Shown: positions 36,041 through 44,865 of the stretch, one piece after another | Layout: every line of letters starts with the position of its first letter | Position numbering within the stretch: position 1 is the first letter of the stretch | Source of the DNA: Verrucomicrobiaceae bacterium | GTDB lineage: Bacteria; Verrucomicrobiota; Verrucomicrobiia; Verrucomicrobiales; Verrucomicrobiaceae | DNA length: 64,000 bases | Assembly (NCBI GenBank): GCA_947458455.1 | Contig: CANGYJ010000002.1 | Span: 248,001-312,000 of the forward strand | Direction: 5' to 3' | Notes under the pieces: model-generated | The model's input: only the letters and a program-made list of their open reading frames with translations | Databases searched by the model: none | Told to the model about the DNA's origin: nothing | Position numbers and translations under genes: made by a program

Positions 36041-36060
36041 CTTGTGAAATTTTTCACAAG
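36041..36060 (+). promoter_or_regulatory. CRP-type palindrome upstream of actA
   Basis: CTTGTGAAATTTTTCACAAG is a perfect 9-bp inverted repeat with two central bases. It contains TGTGA-N6-TCACA, the exact CRP/FNR-superfamily consensus for CRP. It ends 18 bases before the actA ATG and lies at or just after the predicted transcription start, so a repressing operator or a leader hairpin is most likely. Confidence 0.6.
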
Positions 36061-36078
36061 CTCTTTCGACCGCAATTT

Positions 36079-36885
36079 ATGGGCAACTTTTTTCCGCGCT
36101 GGACCAACTGGCTTCCTCTCAAGGTAGGCATCGCCGTCGTGTTTATTGCTTTGGGCGTGAGCATATGCGTCGCTTACTACTTCACTCCGAAATACACCCG
36201 CGTGGGCTATGAGCCGACTCAGCCGGTGCCTTTCTCGCATAAAATCCACGCCGGCCAGCTCGGTCTGGACTGCCGCATTTGCCATAGTTTTGGCGAGGCC
36301 TCCAGCCACTCGAACGTCCCGACGAACCAGACCTGCTTCAATTGCCACGGCCAAGGCAAAGGTGCCATCCGCGCCACCTCGCCGAAGTTGGAACTGGTGC
36401 AAAAAGCCCACGAAACGGGCAAATCCATCCCCTGGGTGAAGGTCCACAAGGCTCCTGACTACGTCTATTTCAACCACAGCGCCCATTTGAACCGCGGTAT
36501 CTCCTGCGTGTCCTGCCACGGCAAGGTGAATGAGATGGAAGTCGTACGCCACGACCAGCCGCAGTCGATGGGCTGGTGCTTGGATTGCCACCGCCAGCCG
36601 GAGAAAAACCTCCGCCCGCTGGATTATGTGACGAAGCTCGATTTCAAGCCTTCCGACCTCAAGCGTGGAGAGTTCTACAAAAGCCTGCTCGACAAAAAAG
36701 TGACCGCGGGCGAGATCGCCGAGGTGATCGGTGGCGAAGGTGCCAAGGCAGATGGCCTGGACGCCATTGTGGCCCTCGCAGAGAAGACTTACGGCAAAGA
36801 TGTGACCCAGAAAGAAGTGGGCACGCAACTCAAGAAGCACTGGCAGATCCAGCCCCCGGATTCCTGCACCGCCTGCCATCGCTAA
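36079..36885 (+). CDS. actA: Alternative complex III subunit ActA (pentaheme cytochrome c)
   Basis: A 268-residue protein. One N-terminal membrane anchor (VGIAVVFIALGVSICVAYYF) is followed by five CxxCH heme sites: CRICH, CFNCH, CVSCH, CLDCH and CTACH, matching the pentaheme ActA of alternative complex III. Its hemes accept electrons from the ActB iron-sulfur clusters in the periplasm and pass them to ActE or downstream carriers. ATG 36079 is chosen because the anchor starts directly after it. It is the first gene of the co-directional act-cta cluster. Confidence 0.92.
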   Translation: MGNFFPRWTNWLPLKVGIAVVFIALGVSICVAYYFTPKYTRVGYEPTQPVPFSHKIHAGQLGLDCRICHSFGEASSHSNVPTNQTCFNCHGQGKGAIRATSPKLELVQKAHETGKSIPWVKVHKAPDYVYFNHSAHLNRGISCVSCHGKVNEMEVVRHDQPQSMGWCLDCHRQPEKNLRPLDYVTKLDFKPSDLKRGEFYKSLLDKKVTAGEIAEVIGGEGAKADGLDAIVALAEKTYGKDVTQKEVGTQLKKHWQIQPPDSCTACHR

Positions 36886-36912
36886 CCCCGCGCCCCCACC
36901 TTTCCCCGACAC

Positions 36913-39900
36913 ATGAAACGCAATTGGATTCATCCCGAGGAGCCGCAGAACGCGAAGCGCTACTGGCGCAGCACGGCTGAGCTCGAGCGTCGTGAGAGCT
37001 TCTTGAAGGATCTCGGCCGCGAATTTCCCGCTGGCGACACCCTCACGCCCGAAGAGGCCGAAAATGGCCGTCGCGACTTTTTGAAAATCATGGGTGCCAG
37101 CGTTGGCCTGATGGGCCTCGCCTCCTGCCGCCGTCCGATCACGACCATCCTGCCCTACACGCAGCACGTCGAGTGGATGGTGCCGGGCAAGCCGGTGCTT
37201 TTCGCTACCACGATGCCTCGCAGCGGCGGTGCCACGCCCCTCGTGGTCACCGTGCATGAAGGCCGCCCCACGCACGTCTCGGGCAACCCGCTTCACCCTC
37301 TCGGTGGCGGCATTGATTCCTTCGCGCAGGCTTCCGTCCTCGATCTCTACGATCCGGACCGCTCCCAGAAACCCCTCGGCGCTGGCAAAGCCATCTCCTG
37401 GGCCAAGGCCAACGAACTGATCGCCGCAGCTTCCGCCGATGCGAAGAAGTCCTCTGGTTCTGGTCTCGGCATCGTCGTGGGTGCCACGACCTCCCCCACC
37501 TACCTCCGCCTGCTCGGCGAGGTGAAGACGGCCTTCCCGCAGGCCAAATTCTACAGCTACGAAGCCGTCGGCGGTGACGCCCAGGCCGTGAATAAGGAAG
37601 TGCTCGGAGCCGGCGTGAAGCCCTTCGTGAAATTCAGCAAGGCGATGCGCATCCTGGCGCTCGATTGCGACTTCCTCGGCGTCGATCCCGTCGCTGGCGA
37701 GTCGATCAAGGAATTCACCAAGCATCGTGCGAAGGAAACGAAGGCAGCGGAGAAGGACATGAACCGCCTCTACGTCCTCGAAAACCGCTACACCCTCACC
37801 GGTGGCATGGCGGATCATCGCAAGGCCATCCCAGCGGCTCTCATCCCCGCCGCCGCCGCCCTCATCGCCGAGCAGCTCGGTGACGCCTCCGGCAAGGCGC
37901 TCGCCGCCTCCGCCCCGCAGGCACTGAAGGACTGGGTCGCCCCCGCTGTCCGCGATTTGATCGACAACAAGGGTTCCGCCGTCGTTCTGGCCGGTTCCCG
38001 CTGCTCCGCCGAGGTCCACGCCCTCGTCGCCAGCATCAACAATGCGCTCGGCGCCTACGGCTCCGCCATCGACCTCCTCCAGGAGGCTCCGAAGCCCGAC
38101 ATGGGCGACATCGCCGTCCTTCAGGCCGATGTTTCCGGCGGCCAGCTCAAGACCCTCGTCTCCCTCACGTCCGCCAGCCTCTTCTACGATGCTCCGGACG
38201 CCGCTGCCTTTGCCAAGCTGATCACTGAAAAGGGTGTGAAGCTCGTTCACGTCGGCTCGCTGCTGAATTCGACCGCCCTGCATGCGGCGCTGCACATTCC
38301 GGCCACGCACTACCTTGAGTCTTGGAATGACGTTCGTTCCGCTGACGGCACCTACTCCATCGTCCAGCCGATGATCGCTCCCCTCTACGACGGATCGAGC
38401 GAGAACGATGTCCTTCTGGCCCTCCTCGGCCGCAAGAAGCTCGGCCCGGCTGAAAAGCCTGCCGATGGCGCTGCTCCGGCCGAAGACGCTGGCTACACGG
38501 CTGTGCGCGACACCTTTGCGCAGGTCGCCGGTGGTCTCGACGAGTCGAAATGGAACTTCACCCTTCGCGATGGCTTCCTGAAAGCCTCCGCCTACGCCCG
38601 GGCGAATGCCAGCGTGAACGCGGCCGCCGTCGGCACGATCGTTTCCAAGGCCAAACCGGCTGCTCTGCCGACCGATGAGGCCATTGAGGTCGTTTTGGTG
38701 CCTTCTTCCGGCGTTTACGACGGTCGCTACATCAACAACGCCTGGCTCCAGGAAGCTCCTGATCCGATCACGAAGCTCACCTGGGAAAACGCCGCCTGGG
38801 TCGGCTCCGCCACCTTCAAGCGCCTCGGCCTTGAAGACGGCCAGCACATCGTCATCCGCGTCAACGGCGCGGAGATCGAAATCCCGGCCATTGAGGCTCC
38901 GGGCCATGTTTCCAATTCCATCACCATCCCGCTGGGTTACGGCCAAGGCAACGTCGGCACCGTCGGCGGCGAAAAAGGCGTGAACGGCTACGCCCTGCGC
39001 CGCCTCCCCAGCCAGTTCGTGATCAGCGGCGCGAAGGTTGAGGTGCTTGGCACCGTCGCCGAGCTCGCCATCACGCAGACGCAAAACACGATGGAAGGCC
39101 GCGCGGTGTATCGCGAGGGCACTTTGGAGACCTTCAACGAGGACACCGAGTTCGCCCAGAAGACCGGCATGGACGGTCACATCCCGGAGAACATTTCCTT
39201 CTACAAAGGCCAAGTCGGTGTGAAGTCCGAGGAGAATCCCGACGGCTTCGACTACGAGAAGAAGCACCAGTGGGGCATGTCCATTGACCTCAGCAAGTGC
39301 ATTGGCTGCACCGCCTGCATCGTCGCCTGTCAGAGCGAGAACAACATCCCGGTCGTCGGCAAGAATCAGGTCCGCAAAGGCCGTCTCATGCAGTGGATCC
39401 GCATGGATCGCTACTTCGCCGTCGCCAAGACCGGCATCAACAATGTGGCGCAAGAGTCCACCTGGGCAGAAGACAATCCGACGCCTGAGCAGCTCGAAAA
39501 CGCCGAGATGGTGCATCAGCCGCTGGCCTGCCAGCAGTGCGAAGCCGCCCCGTGCGAAACCGTCTGCCCCGTGAACGCCACCGTCCACACCGACGACGGC
39601 CTCAACGCGATGGCTTACAACCGCTGCATCGGCACCCGCTACTGCGCGAACAACTGCCCTTACACCGCCCGCCGCTTCAACTGGTTCGATTACAACAAGC
39701 GCAACCCGCTCGTCGAGACCGAGAAGCTTGGCATCAAGGCCAACAACCTTTACTTCGGCCCCCTCGGCTCCCTCAAGGAAGACGAAAGCATCCGCCTCCA
39801 GCGCAATCCGAACGTCACCGTCCGCATGCGTGGTGTCATTGAGAAGTGTACCTACTGCGTGCAGCGTCTCGAAAGCGCCAAGATCCTGCAAAAGCAGGTC

Positions 39901-40167
39901 CAGCGTGACTCGAAAAATTTCCGCGTGCCAACCGACAGCGTCAAAACGGCCTGCCAGCAGTCCTGCCCGGCCGAAGCCATCGTCTTCGGCGATCTCGGCG
40001 ATGCGAAGAGCAGCGTGAACGCCGCCAAGGCCTCCCCACGCAACTACCAGGTGCTCAAGTACATCGGCACCCGCCCACGCACGAGCTACCTCGCCCGCCT
40101 GCGCAATCCGAACAAGAACATGCCCGGCGCCGAAAACATCGCCGTGTGGAGCAACAACCAATACTAA
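36913..40167 (+). CDS. actB: Alternative complex III subunit ActB (iron-sulfur, molybdopterin-oxidoreductase-like)
   Basis: This 1084-residue protein has a Tat motif (RRDFLKIMGAS at residues 53-63) and a lipobox LASC at 69-72, suggesting export and lipidation at Cys 72. The B1 half is a molybdopterin-oxidoreductase-like domain without cofactor-binding residues. The B2 half has four Fe-S cluster sets: CIGCTACIVAC, CQQCEAAPCETVC, CIGTRYCANNCPY, and CTYC with CQQSCP. ActB takes electrons from quinol at ActC and passes them to ActA hemes. Length agrees with ActB in Flavobacterium and Rhodothermus. Confidence 0.93.
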   Translation: MKRNWIHPEEPQNAKRYWRSTAELERRESFLKDLGREFPAGDTLTPEEAENGRRDFLKIMGASVGLMGLASCRRPITTILPYTQHVEWMVPGKPVLFATTMPRSGGATPLVVTVHEGRPTHVSGNPLHPLGGGIDSFAQASVLDLYDPDRSQKPLGAGKAISWAKANELIAAASADAKKSSGSGLGIVVGATTSPTYLRLLGEVKTAFPQAKFYSYEAVGGDAQAVNKEVLGAGVKPFVKFSKAMRILALDCDFLGVDPVAGESIKEFTKHRAKETKAAEKDMNRLYVLENRYTLTGGMADHRKAIPAALIPAAAALIAEQLGDASGKALAASAPQALKDWVAPAVRDLIDNKGSAVVLAGSRCSAEVHALVASINNALGAYGSAIDLLQEAPKPDMGDIAVLQADVSGGQLKTLVSLTSASLFYDAPDAAAFAKLITEKGVKLVHVGSLLNSTALHAALHIPATHYLESWNDVRSADGTYSIVQPMIAPLYDGSSENDVLLALLGRKKLGPAEKPADGAAPAEDAGYTAVRDTFAQVAGGLDESKWNFTLRDGFLKASAYARANASVNAAAVGTIVSKAKPAALPTDEAIEVVLVPSSGVYDGRYINNAWLQEAPDPITKLTWENAAWVGSATFKRLGLEDGQHIVIRVNGAEIEIPAIEAPGHVSNSITIPLGYGQGNVGTVGGEKGVNGYALRRLPSQFVISGAKVEVLGTVAELAITQTQNTMEGRAVYREGTLETFNEDTEFAQKTGMDGHIPENISFYKGQVGVKSEENPDGFDYEKKHQWGMSIDLSKCIGCTACIVACQSENNIPVVGKNQVRKGRLMQWIRMDRYFAVAKTGINNVAQESTWAEDNPTPEQLENAEMVHQPLACQQCEAAPCETVCPVNATVHTDDGLNAMAYNRCIGTRYCANNCPYTARRFNWFDYNKRNPLVETEKLGIKANNLYFGPLGSLKEDESIRLQRNPNVTVRMRGVIEKCTYCVQRLESAKILQKQVQRDSKNFRVPTDSVKTACQQSCPAEAIVFGDLGDAKSSVNAAKASPRNYQVLKYIGTRPRTSYLARLRNPNKNMPGAENIAVWSNNQY

Positions 40168-40176
40168 TCTCGTCGC

Positions 40177-41634
40177 ATGGAAGCCTCAGCCTCGAACACA
40201 CCGCGCATCCTCGAACGCGAGCCGCTGGTCCTGAACAACCGGTCCTACTCGTGGATCACGAACCGCATCTGCGGCATTGTGGAAAACAAGCAGCCCGCCC
40301 TTTGGTGGATCTTGTTCATCCCCTCCGTGCTGCTCAGCGGCGTGATGGCCTTCTGCTTCGTTTACCTCATCAGCACCGGCGTCGGTGTCTGGGGCCAGAA
40401 ACAGCCGGTCGCCTGGGCCTGGGACATCACGAACTTCGTGTTCTGGATCGGTATCGGTCACGCTGGCACGCTCATTTCGGCCATCTTGTTCCTGACCCGC
40501 CAGAAGTGGCGTACGTCCGTGAACCGCGCCGCTGAGGCCATGACCATTTTCGCCGTGATGTGCGCCGGTCTCTTCCCGGCCTTCCACGTCGGTCGTGTGT
40601 GGATGGTGTGGTTCCTCGCTCCGATCCCGAACGCCAACGCCATCTGGCAGAATTTCAAATCGCCCCTGCTTTGGGACGTGTTCGCCGTTTCGACATACTT
40701 CAGCGTTTCCGCCGTTTTCTGGTATCTCGGCCTTGTGCCTGACCTCGCCACGCTGCGTGACCGCTGCCGTCCGGGCCTGAAAAAATTCTTCTACGGTCTT
40801 TTCGCCATCGGCTGGCGCGGCGGCAATCGCCACTGGAGCCATTACGAAACGGCTTATATGCTCCTCGCGGCCCTTTCGACCCCGCTGGTGCTCTCCGTGC
40901 ACTCCGTCGTGTCCTTCGACTTCGCCACCTCCATCGTCCCTGGATGGCACACGACCATCTTCCCGCCCTATTTCGTGGCTGGCGCTATCTTCGGCGGTTT
41001 CGCCATGGTGCTTACGCTCATGATCCCCGTGCGCCGCATTTACGGCCTGGACGATCTTCTCACGCCCAAGCACGTCGATAACATGGCGAAGATCATCCTG
41101 CTCACGGGCACGATCGTCGGTTACGCCTACTGCATGGAGCTCTTCATGGCCTACTACAGCGCCAATCCGTATGAAGCCGCCGCTTTCACCCTTCGTGGCC
41201 TCACCGGACCGTCCACCTGGGCTTATGCGCTGATGTTCAGCTTTAACGTCTTCGCTCCGCAGCTCTTCTGGTATCGCCCCTTCCGCCACAACATGGTCGT
41301 CGTGATGTTCGTCTGCATGTGCGTGAACATGGGCATGTGGTATGAGCGCTACGTCATCATCGCCACCACCTTGGAACGTCACATGACGCCGGGCTCTTGG
41401 GGCGAGTACAGCGCTACCTGGGTCGATCAATGGACCTTCATCGGCACCTTTGGCTTCTTCATGATGCTGTTCCTGTTGTTCTTGCGCTTCCTGCCCGTCA
41501 TCGCCATCGGCGAAGTCAAAGGCGTGCTGCCGCAGTCCGATCCTCACTTCGATGATCGCGGCGAGAAAGGTATCCAGGAGGAAGACCTCATGCTTTACGC
41601 TGATCGTCATGTGCCGAAAGCGGCGTCCGCCTGA
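40177..41634 (+). CDS. actC: Alternative complex III subunit ActC (NrfD-like)
   Basis: A 485-residue NrfD/PsrC-family integral membrane protein with about ten helices ([20 protein letters not shown] carries the conserved quinol-site His-Ala-Gly region; [20 protein letters not shown] contains a conserved His). It anchors ActB and forms a menaquinol-oxidation and proton-translocation site. Starts nine bases after actB. Its stop codon lies in the first unit of a heptad repeat array. Confidence 0.92.
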   Translation: MEASASNTPRILEREPLVLNNRSYSWITNRICGIVENKQPALWWILFIPSVLLSGVMAFCFVYLISTGVGVWGQKQPVAWAWDITNFVFWIGIGHAGTLISAILFLTRQKWRTSVNRAAEAMTIFAVMCAGLFPAFHVGRVWMVWFLAPIPNANAIWQNFKSPLLWDVFAVSTYFSVSAVFWYLGLVPDLATLRDRCRPGLKKFFYGLFAIGWRGGNRHWSHYETAYMLLAALSTPLVLSVHSVVSFDFATSIVPGWHTTIFPPYFVAGAIFGGFAMVLTLMIPVRRIYGLDDLLTPKHVDNMAKIILLTGTIVGYAYCMELFMAYYSANPYEAAAFTLRGLTGPSTWAYALMFSFNVFAPQLFWYRPFRHNMVVVMFVCMCVNMGMWYERYVIIATTLERHMTPGSWGEYSATWVDQWTFIGTFGFFMMLFLLFLRFLPVIAIGEVKGVLPQSDPHFDDRGEKGIQEEDLMLYADRHVPKAASA

Positions 41635-41767
41635 ATGACGAATGAATTAATCCGAATGACGAAACTGATCCCCTCACGATGACCCTCACTCCGAACAGCA
41701 CGACCAAGCTTTGTGGCACCGCCGCCTCGAGATTCGTCATTCGGTCTTACTCATTCGTCATTTCCCG
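41632..41767. repeat. Heptad-periodic inverted repeat array between actC and actD
   Basis: GAATGAC, GAATGAA, TTAATCC, GAATGAC and GAAACTG run in exact 7-base phase from 41633. About 70 bases later TTCGTCA, TTCGGTC, TTACTCA, TTCGTCA and TTTCCCG run from 41733. The arms 41633-41663 and 41733-41763 are inverted copies at 26 of 31 positions, and the actC stop lies in the left arm. Confidence 0.85.
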
Positions 41768-41799
41768 CTCCCTTTAACACCCGCACTTTTCTCATCCAC

Positions 41800-42402
41800 G
41801 TGAGCACCACCTTAAAACGAGTACACGGCTATCTGGCGGAGTTTGATAACGTCCAGGACCTTTACCATGCCGCCGAGCATGTGCGCGACGCGGGCTACAG
41901 CCGCTGGGATGTCCATACGCCCTTTCCCGTCCACGGCATGGATACCGCCATGGGCAATCCCCGTTCCATCCTGCCGAAGCTCGTCTTCTGCGGCGGCATC
42001 ACCGGCACCACGGTGGCCTTCATCCTTCAAACCGTCACGCAGACGAATTTCTGGGGGCAGACACTCGGCCTCAAATTCGTCGAGGACATCGTGGAGACCT
42101 ACCCGACCGTCGTTCAGGCCAAGCCGATCGATATTTGGACGCTTCCCGCGTTCTTCCCGGTGATGTTCGAGCTCACCATCCTGTTCTCGGCCTTCACCAC
42201 CCTTTTCGGCCTGCTCGCCCTCATGGGCCTGCCACGCTGGAATCACCCGCTTTTCACCTCGAAACGCTTCGCCAAGTTCTCCGATGACGGGTTCTTCGTC
42301 TGCATCGAGGCCCGCGACCCCAAATTCAGCCAGGACGGCACCAAGGCCCTCCTCGAAAAGGCCGGCGGCAAGAACGTCGAACTCGTGGAGGACGAAATCT
42401 AA
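41800..42402 (+). CDS. actD: Alternative complex III subunit ActD (DUF3341)
   Basis: A 200-residue protein from GTG 41800 (STTLKRVHGYLAEFDNVQDL). It shows the DUF3341 pattern: a soluble N-terminal sensor-like fold ending HTPFPVHGMDTAM, then two membrane helices (LPKLVFCGGITGTTVAFILQ and FPVMFELTILFSAFTTLFGL) and a soluble tail. ActD is an accessory membrane subunit lying beside ActC. The longer frame from 41713 extends into the upstream repeat array and lacks homology. Confidence 0.88.
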   Translation: MSTTLKRVHGYLAEFDNVQDLYHAAEHVRDAGYSRWDVHTPFPVHGMDTAMGNPRSILPKLVFCGGITGTTVAFILQTVTQTNFWGQTLGLKFVEDIVETYPTVVQAKPIDIWTLPAFFPVMFELTILFSAFTTLFGLLALMGLPRWNHPLFTSKRFAKFSDDGFFVCIEARDPKFSQDGTKALLEKAGGKNVELVEDEI

Positions 42403-42423
42403 GCCCCGGGCAACCGCACGACC

Positions 42424-43101
42424 ATGAAGTACTTCTTCCTCAGCTACCTTTTTATCGGCGCCATCATCGTGAGCGCCTTCGGCCTCCGCGGCTCCAAGTC
42501 CGAACTGACTCCCATCGAGGTCTTTGACGACATGGATCATCAGCAGAAGGTCAAATACCAGGCCGCCAGCGAATTCTTCGCCGATGGCCGTGGTGCCCGC
42601 CTCCCTGTGAAAGGCACGGTGCCCATGGGCTTCGAAATCCCCGCCAAGCCTGCCGCCGATGGCGAAAAGCCTTCGCGCTTCGCCTTCACCAACGGCCTCA
42701 GCTACTACCAGACCGGCAAAATGGGCGATTTCTACGGAGACGGCCTCCCCACGGAGATCACCAGCGATCCGCTTGTCTTCAACGACGCCTTCATCAAACG
42801 CGGTGAGCAGCGTTACGGCATCCATTGTGCCGTCTGCCACGGTGCCAGCGCCAATGGCAAGGGCATCACCTCGAAGTTCGGCATCATGGCCGCCTTCAAC
42901 TTCCAGCAGGCGGGCAATACCGACCCAGCCAACGCCGCCGCCTTCCGCGCCGACGGAGCCATCTTCGACGTCATCACCAACGGCAAAGGCCTCATGGGAG
43001 GCTACGGCGGCAATATCACCCTCCGTGACCGCTGGGCCATCGTCGCCTACATCCGCGCCCTTCAGCAGGCCGCCAAGGACAGCGGAGCCACCCTTCAATA
43101 A
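42424..43101 (+). CDS. actE: Alternative complex III subunit ActE (monoheme cytochrome c)
   Basis: A 225-residue protein with an N-terminal hydrophobic anchor (YFFLSYLFIGAIIVSAFGL) and one heme c site, GIHCAVCHGASANGKGI, with the distal Met region GLMGGYGGNI before the C-terminal helix typical of class I cytochromes c. In other organisms ActE is lipid-anchored; no lipobox Cys is seen here. It receives electrons from ActA and likely hands them to an oxidase. Confidence 0.88.
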   Translation: MKYFFLSYLFIGAIIVSAFGLRGSKSELTPIEVFDDMDHQQKVKYQAASEFFADGRGARLPVKGTVPMGFEIPAKPAADGEKPSRFAFTNGLSYYQTGKMGDFYGDGLPTEITSDPLVFNDAFIKRGEQRYGIHCAVCHGASANGKGITSKFGIMAAFNFQQAGNTDPANAAAFRADGAIFDVITNGKGLMGGYGGNITLRDRWAIVAYIRALQQAAKDSGATLQ

Positions 43102-43122
43102 CGGCATCACACGAATTCCGGC

Positions 43123-44445
43123 ATGAGTCACCACGTCTCCTTCAACGATCTGCCCCAGGGCGGTGAAAAATTCGAACCCGCCAAGGGCGGCAAGCTCATC
43201 GGGGCCCTCGGCCTCTTCGGCGTGCTCGGTCTGGCCGCCTCGGCGTTCTTCTTCTTCAAGAACACGGACACCTTCGCCTACTCCTGGCTGTTCGCGATCT
43301 TCTTCACCTTCACGTTCTGCGTCGGCGGGGTCTTCTGGATCATGCTACACGCCGCCTCGAACTCGAGCTGGGGCGTCGCCATTCGCCGCCTGTGGGAAAA
43401 CCTCGCGAACATGGTCGTCATCCTCGGCCTTCTCGCCAGCCCGCTGCTCATTCCGGCGGTGAACAAGCACCTTTACGAGTGGATGAACCATCATCGTGAA
43501 GCCGCCCACCACGCCGCCGAGCATGGTGGCACCGTGAAAGAGGCGCTGCATCACATGTCTCACGACAATCCGCACCTTCACATTCTCCACTCGAAGTTCG
43601 GTTACCTGAACATCAGCAACCACTTCATCCCGCCCTTCTCCTGGCAGACACGTTTCGTGCTCTACTTCCTCATCCTCGGCTACATCGCCCGTGTGATGCG
43701 CAAGAAGTCCCTCGCCCAGGAGCAGGATGGCGACATCAAGCACACCATCTCCTCGCGTCAGTTCTCCTGCCGCTGGCTGCTTTTCTTTGCCCTCACCTCC
43801 ACATTCGCTGCGGTCGATTGGCTCATGAGCCTTGATTACAGCTGGTTTTCCACCATGTGGGGTGTGTACATCTTCGCCGGCAGCGCTTGGTCTTCCATGG
43901 CGCTTACGATTTTGCTCGTCACCTGGCTGAAGAGCCTCGGCTACCTGCAAAAAGTTGTCACGCAGGAGCATTACCACCTCATGGGCAAGCTGCTCTTCGC
44001 CTTCACGGTGTTCTGGGCCTACATTGCCTTCTCGCAGTACTTCCTCATCTGGTATGCCAACATCACCGAGGAAACCCGCTTCTACCTCACGCGTAACACC
44101 GAAGGCTGGCGTGGCGTCTCCATCTTCATCGTCGTCGGCCACTTCATCGCCCCCTTCCTGGCCCTCCTCTCGCAGGCTCGCAAAAAGAAGCCCTACGTCA
44201 TGGTCTTCGTCTGCCTCTGGGTCATCTTCATGCACCTCGTGGACATGTATTGGAACGTCATCCCTGAGCGTGGCCCTTCCCTCGGCATCGGCTGGTGGGT
44301 CGATGGTGCTTGGATTCAAGACGTGGCCGCTCTTTGCGCCGTCGTCGGCACCATGGGCTTCCTCTTCCTCCGCGGCCTGTCCAAATACAGCCTGTATCCC
44401 TGGCGTGACCCTCGCCTCATCGAGTCCGTGAACGTCATCAACTGA
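43123..44445 (+). CDS. actF: Alternative complex III subunit ActF
   Basis: A 440-residue integral membrane protein with about ten helices, a shorter relative of ActC (NrfD fold) characteristic of ACIII. Recognisable parts are NSSWGVAIRRLWENLANMVV, WLLFFALTSTFAAVDWLMSL and WMHLVDMYW-like helix ends near residue 370. It may form a second ion pathway. Gap from actE is 21 bases. Confidence 0.88.
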   Translation: MSHHVSFNDLPQGGEKFEPAKGGKLIGALGLFGVLGLAASAFFFFKNTDTFAYSWLFAIFFTFTFCVGGVFWIMLHAASNSSWGVAIRRLWENLANMVVILGLLASPLLIPAVNKHLYEWMNHHREAAHHAAEHGGTVKEALHHMSHDNPHLHILHSKFGYLNISNHFIPPFSWQTRFVLYFLILGYIARVMRKKSLAQEQDGDIKHTISSRQFSCRWLLFFALTSTFAAVDWLMSLDYSWFSTMWGVYIFAGSAWSSMALTILLVTWLKSLGYLQKVVTQEHYHLMGKLLFAFTVFWAYIAFSQYFLIWYANITEETRFYLTRNTEGWRGVSIFIVVGHFIAPFLALLSQARKKKPYVMVFVCLWVIFMHLVDMYWNVIPERGPSLGIGWWVDGAWIQDVAALCAVVGTMGFLFLRGLSKYSLYPWRDPRLIESVNVIN

Positions 44446-44466
44446 TCCGCACCCCGTTTCGATCCC

Positions 44467-44838
44467 ATGTCGCAGCCTGAACAACCTAAAAAAGCCGGTG
44501 CCACCTTCCTGTGGGTGCTGGGAGCCTTCGCGGGCTTCGCCGTGCTCTTCAGCATCCTCCAGTCCACCGCCAGCACGCCGGAAGATCCCCGCATCGCCGA
44601 GCGCCTCGCTGCCAAGGAGGAGATCACCAAGCTCCAGGACGCCAATCTGACCGCCATGGGTCTCAAAGACGCCGCGAAGAAGGCCGAAGTCTTCACCAAA
44701 GCCCTCACCACCCTCAAGGCCAAGCCCGTCGCGGCCAGCCCACAGGTCGTCCCCGGCTCCCCCACACAGCTCAAGCAAGCCGCGGCTCCCGCAGCCGCAC
44801 CGGCCCCAGCTGCGCCTCCGGCAGCTCCTGCGAAGTAA
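44467..44838 (+). CDS. Small single-helix membrane protein in the act cluster
   Basis: A 123-residue protein. One membrane helix (GATFLWVLGAFAGFAVLFSI) near the N-terminus, then a charged helical stretch (AERLAAKEEITKLQDANLTA) and an Ala/Pro-rich tail (APAAAPAPAAPPAAPAK). Similar proteins lie between ACIII and oxidase genes in related genomes, so an assembly or linker role in the supercomplex is plausible, but there is no direct evidence. Confidence 0.6.
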   Translation: MSQPEQPKKAGATFLWVLGAFAGFAVLFSILQSTASTPEDPRIAERLAAKEEITKLQDANLTAMGLKDAAKKAEVFTKALTTLKAKPVAASPQVVPGSPTQLKQAAAPAAAPAPAAPPAAPAK

Positions 44839-44865
44839 TCAGCACTCCGCCCTTTCCCACTCGAT

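Noticed and set aside
35686..40161. A 1491-codon open frame on the minus strand
   Set aside because: It lies antisense to actA and actB, which have unambiguous heme and Fe-S motifs. G+C-rich codon bias leaves the opposite frame open; the translation has no recognisable domain.
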